Source: Candidatus Bathyarchaeota archaeon (GTDB taxonomy: Archaea; Thermoproteota; Bathyarchaeia; TCS64). From it: DNA of 15,202 bases. The stretch spans positions 1 through 15,202 of the forward strand of contig DUKA01000220.1 of NCBI GenBank assembly GCA_013329615.1. The letters run 5' to 3'. Under the pieces are notes generated by a model. The model was given only the letters and a program-made list of their open reading frames with translations, made no database searches and was not told the origin of the DNA. This document shows, piece by piece, positions 13,782 to 15,202 of the stretch; the stretch's first letter is position 1, and every line of letters begins with the position of its first letter. A program made the position numbers and the translations under genes.

Positions 13782-13790
13782 TCATTATAG
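13782..13790 (+). promoter_or_regulatory. TATA-like box for the molybdoenzyme gene
   Basis: TCATTATAG sits in the short 46-base gap after the GNAT stop. A transcript start about 27 bases downstream falls near 13814, just ahead of the TTG at 13822 and the ATG at 13837. This argues against a start inside the GNAT gene. Confidence 0.5.
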
Positions 13791-13821
13791 ACCACCGGAT
13801 ACCATCCAAACAGGATTCCGC

Positions 13822-15202
13822 TTGAGCCGCGTTCAGATGCCCGTTTCATGCAACCTCGACTGTGGGGGTGGGTGCCCTCTTCTCGCCACCGTCGAGGGTG
13901 GGGTTGTGACCGGGATCACCGATAACCCCCTCGGCGCCCCGTACATGACGGGCTGCGTCAAGGGGTTTCAGATGCACAGAGTCCTCTACGCCCTCGACAG
14001 GCTCAGGAAGCCTCTGATAAGGGTTGGGCCGCGGGGCATCGGTGAGTTCAGAGAGGCGGGCTGGGATGAGGCACTCGACCTCGTGGCGCAGAGGCTCACC
14101 GAGATCAAAAAGAAGTATGGCACCCAGTCGATCATCCACCTCGGCGGTTCAGGCTCCAGCAGGGGCTCGCTCCACAACACGCACCGCCTGATTAAGAGGT
14201 TCCTCGCCATGCTCGGTGGTTATACGGAGAGGCACTCCAGCTACAGCATCGGCGCCGCACTATTCGTCACGCCCTACGTCCTCGGGACATACGCGGCGGG
14301 GATGGATGCGGCGAGCCTGCGCGACTCGAAACTGATCATCCTCTGGGGGGCGAACGTCTCCGACGTGAAGATGGAGTGTGGGCTGGAGGCGCACATCAGG
14401 GAGGCGAGAAGGCGTGGCGTCGATGTTGTGGCGATTGACCCGCGTAGGACACTCACCGTGAAGACGCTCGCCACCGAGTGGATACCCATCTACCCCGGCA
14501 CCGACTCCGCCATGATGGCGGCGATCCTGTACACTCTCATAACCCGCGGGCTCGTCGACGTGGGCTTCGTCGAGAGGTACAGTCACGGGTTCGGCGAGCT
14601 TGAGGCATACATCATGGGGCGCAGCGATGGTGTGCCAAAAACGCCGGAGTGGGCGGAGGGAATCTGTGGCGTCCCGGCGGAGGTCATCGTGGGACTCGCC
14701 GAGAGGTACAGCGCCACGCATCCGACGGCGCTCATACCCGGGCAATCTATACAGAGGACCATCGGCGGTGAAGACGCCATCAGGATGGCGATCACCCTGC
14801 AGACAGCAACGGGAAACCTCGGCGTCCCCGGCGGCTCATCGGGGGCACTCGCATTCGGCACCCTGCCCTTCCCAAAGATGCCTCAGATTGGTATCCCGCC
14901 GAACCCGGCTAAGGCGTCGATACCCGTCTACCTCTGGGCCGACGTCGTGCTGGAGGGCAGGAGGGGCGGCTTCCCCACGGACATCAAGGCGATCTACAAC
15001 GTCGGCGGCAACTACCTCTCCACCGCCGCGGACACACATAAGGTCATACGCGCCTTCGAGGCCGTCGAGTTCAGCGTCTGCCACGACTTCTTCCTCACAC
15101 CCACCGCCAGGTACTGCGACGTAGTCCTCCCCGCCGCCATGTTCCTAGAGCGTAACGACGTAGTAATCGCCGACGGCGGCAACCACGTCATGTACAGCCA
15201 CA
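13822..15202 (+). CDS. Molybdopterin oxidoreductase, DMSO-reductase superfamily, partial
   Basis: The first 460 codons are present and the gene runs off the right edge. The N-terminus carries a [4Fe-4S] motif C10-x3-C14-x3-C18, with a likely fourth Cys in TGCVKGFQMHRVLYALDRL. WDEALDLVAQRL, the glycine-rich HLGGSGSSRG, ILWGANVSDV, AIDPRRT and TDSAMMAAILYTL then follow the usual order of molybdopterin-guanine-dinucleotide-binding segments. The residue in the usual Mo-ligand position appears to be Ser142 (SSYSIGA), as in DmsA-type enzymes, rather than Cys or Sec as in formate dehydrogenases. This is alignment by eye. The start is either TTG at 13822 or ATG at 13837. No twin-arginine signal precedes the cluster, so a cytoplasmic location is likely. 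Substrate unknown. Confidence 0.9.
   Translation, partial: MSRVQMPVSCNLDCGGGCPLLATVEGGVVTGITDNPLGAPYMTGCVKGFQMHRVLYALDRLRKPLIRVGPRGIGEFREAGWDEALDLVAQRLTEIKKKYGTQSIIHLGGSGSSRGSLHNTHRLIKRFLAMLGGYTERHSSYSIGAALFVTPYVLGTYAAGMDAASLRDSKLIILWGANVSDVKMECGLEAHIREARRRGVDVVAIDPRRTLTVKTLATEWIPIYPGTDSAMMAAILYTLITRGLVDVGFVERYSHGFGELEAYIMGRSDGVPKTPEWAEGICGVPAEVIVGLAERYSATHPTALIPGQSIQRTIGGEDAIRMAITLQTATGNLGVPGGSSGALAFGTLPFPKMPQIGIPPNPAKASIPVYLWADVVLEGRRGGFPTDIKAIYNVGGNYLSTAADTHKVIRAFEAVEFSVCHDFFLTPTARYCDVVLPAAMFLERNDVVIADGGNHVMYSH

Noticed and set aside
1..15202. tRNA, rRNA, CRISPR array, insertion sequence or att site
   Set aside because: I saw no cloverleaf or rRNA-like stretch, no regularly spaced repeats, no transposase-like frame and no flanking terminal repeats. 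The only long repeats are coding paralogue blocks.

Overview
This window looks like part of the chromosome of an uncultivated, GC-rich anaerobic archaeon. Three things suggest archaea: TATA-like boxes about 25 bases ahead of likely transcript starts, GGAGG ribosome sites in front of the internal operon genes with little or none in front of first genes, and frequent TTG starts and ATA/AGG codons. The gene families (soluble HdrABC, MvhD, a hydrogenase-type small subunit) fit an energy-conserving anaerobe. No methanogenesis marker is visible, so the lineage and the natural Hdr substrate remain open. A TACK-type lineage such as Bathyarchaeia is only a guess.

Bases 1-10129 (minus strand, read right to left) hold one tightly packed ten-gene array: hdrC1-hdrB1-hdrA1N-hdrA1C-mvhD1-hdrA2(fused)-mvhD2-hdrC2-hdrB2-(mvhG-like, cut by the left edge). 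No gap between genes exceeds 11 bases and several genes overlap. It contains two complete heterodisulfide-reductase-like units. In both units HdrA is built from two complementary FAD modules. The first carries the inserted ferredoxin domain. The second carries the N-terminal Cys-rich domain and the C-terminal ferredoxin. In unit 1 the modules are separate genes joined by a TAATG overlap; in unit 2 they form one 999-residue protein. The expected job is flavin-based electron bifurcation or confurcation in the cytoplasm: MvhD passes electrons from a hydrogenase-like module to HdrA, which splits them between ferredoxin and the HdrBC disulfide site.

Bases 10130-10334 form a divergent promoter region with a 12-base palindrome lying over the likely TATA box of the large operon. 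Bases 10335-11707 (plus strand) hold a third hdrC-hdrB pair without its own hdrA. It has atypical cysteine surroundings and different arginine codon use.

Bases 11708-15202 hold a hairpin terminator, a convergent malic enzyme gene (minus), a divergent GNAT acetyltransferase gene (plus), and the first 460 codons of a molybdopterin oxidoreductase of the DMSO-reductase superfamily (plus), which runs off the right edge. Malic enzyme could supply pyruvate and NAD(P)H. The molybdoenzyme could be another electron-accepting or electron-donating module, but nothing in the sequence ties it directly to the Hdr proteins.
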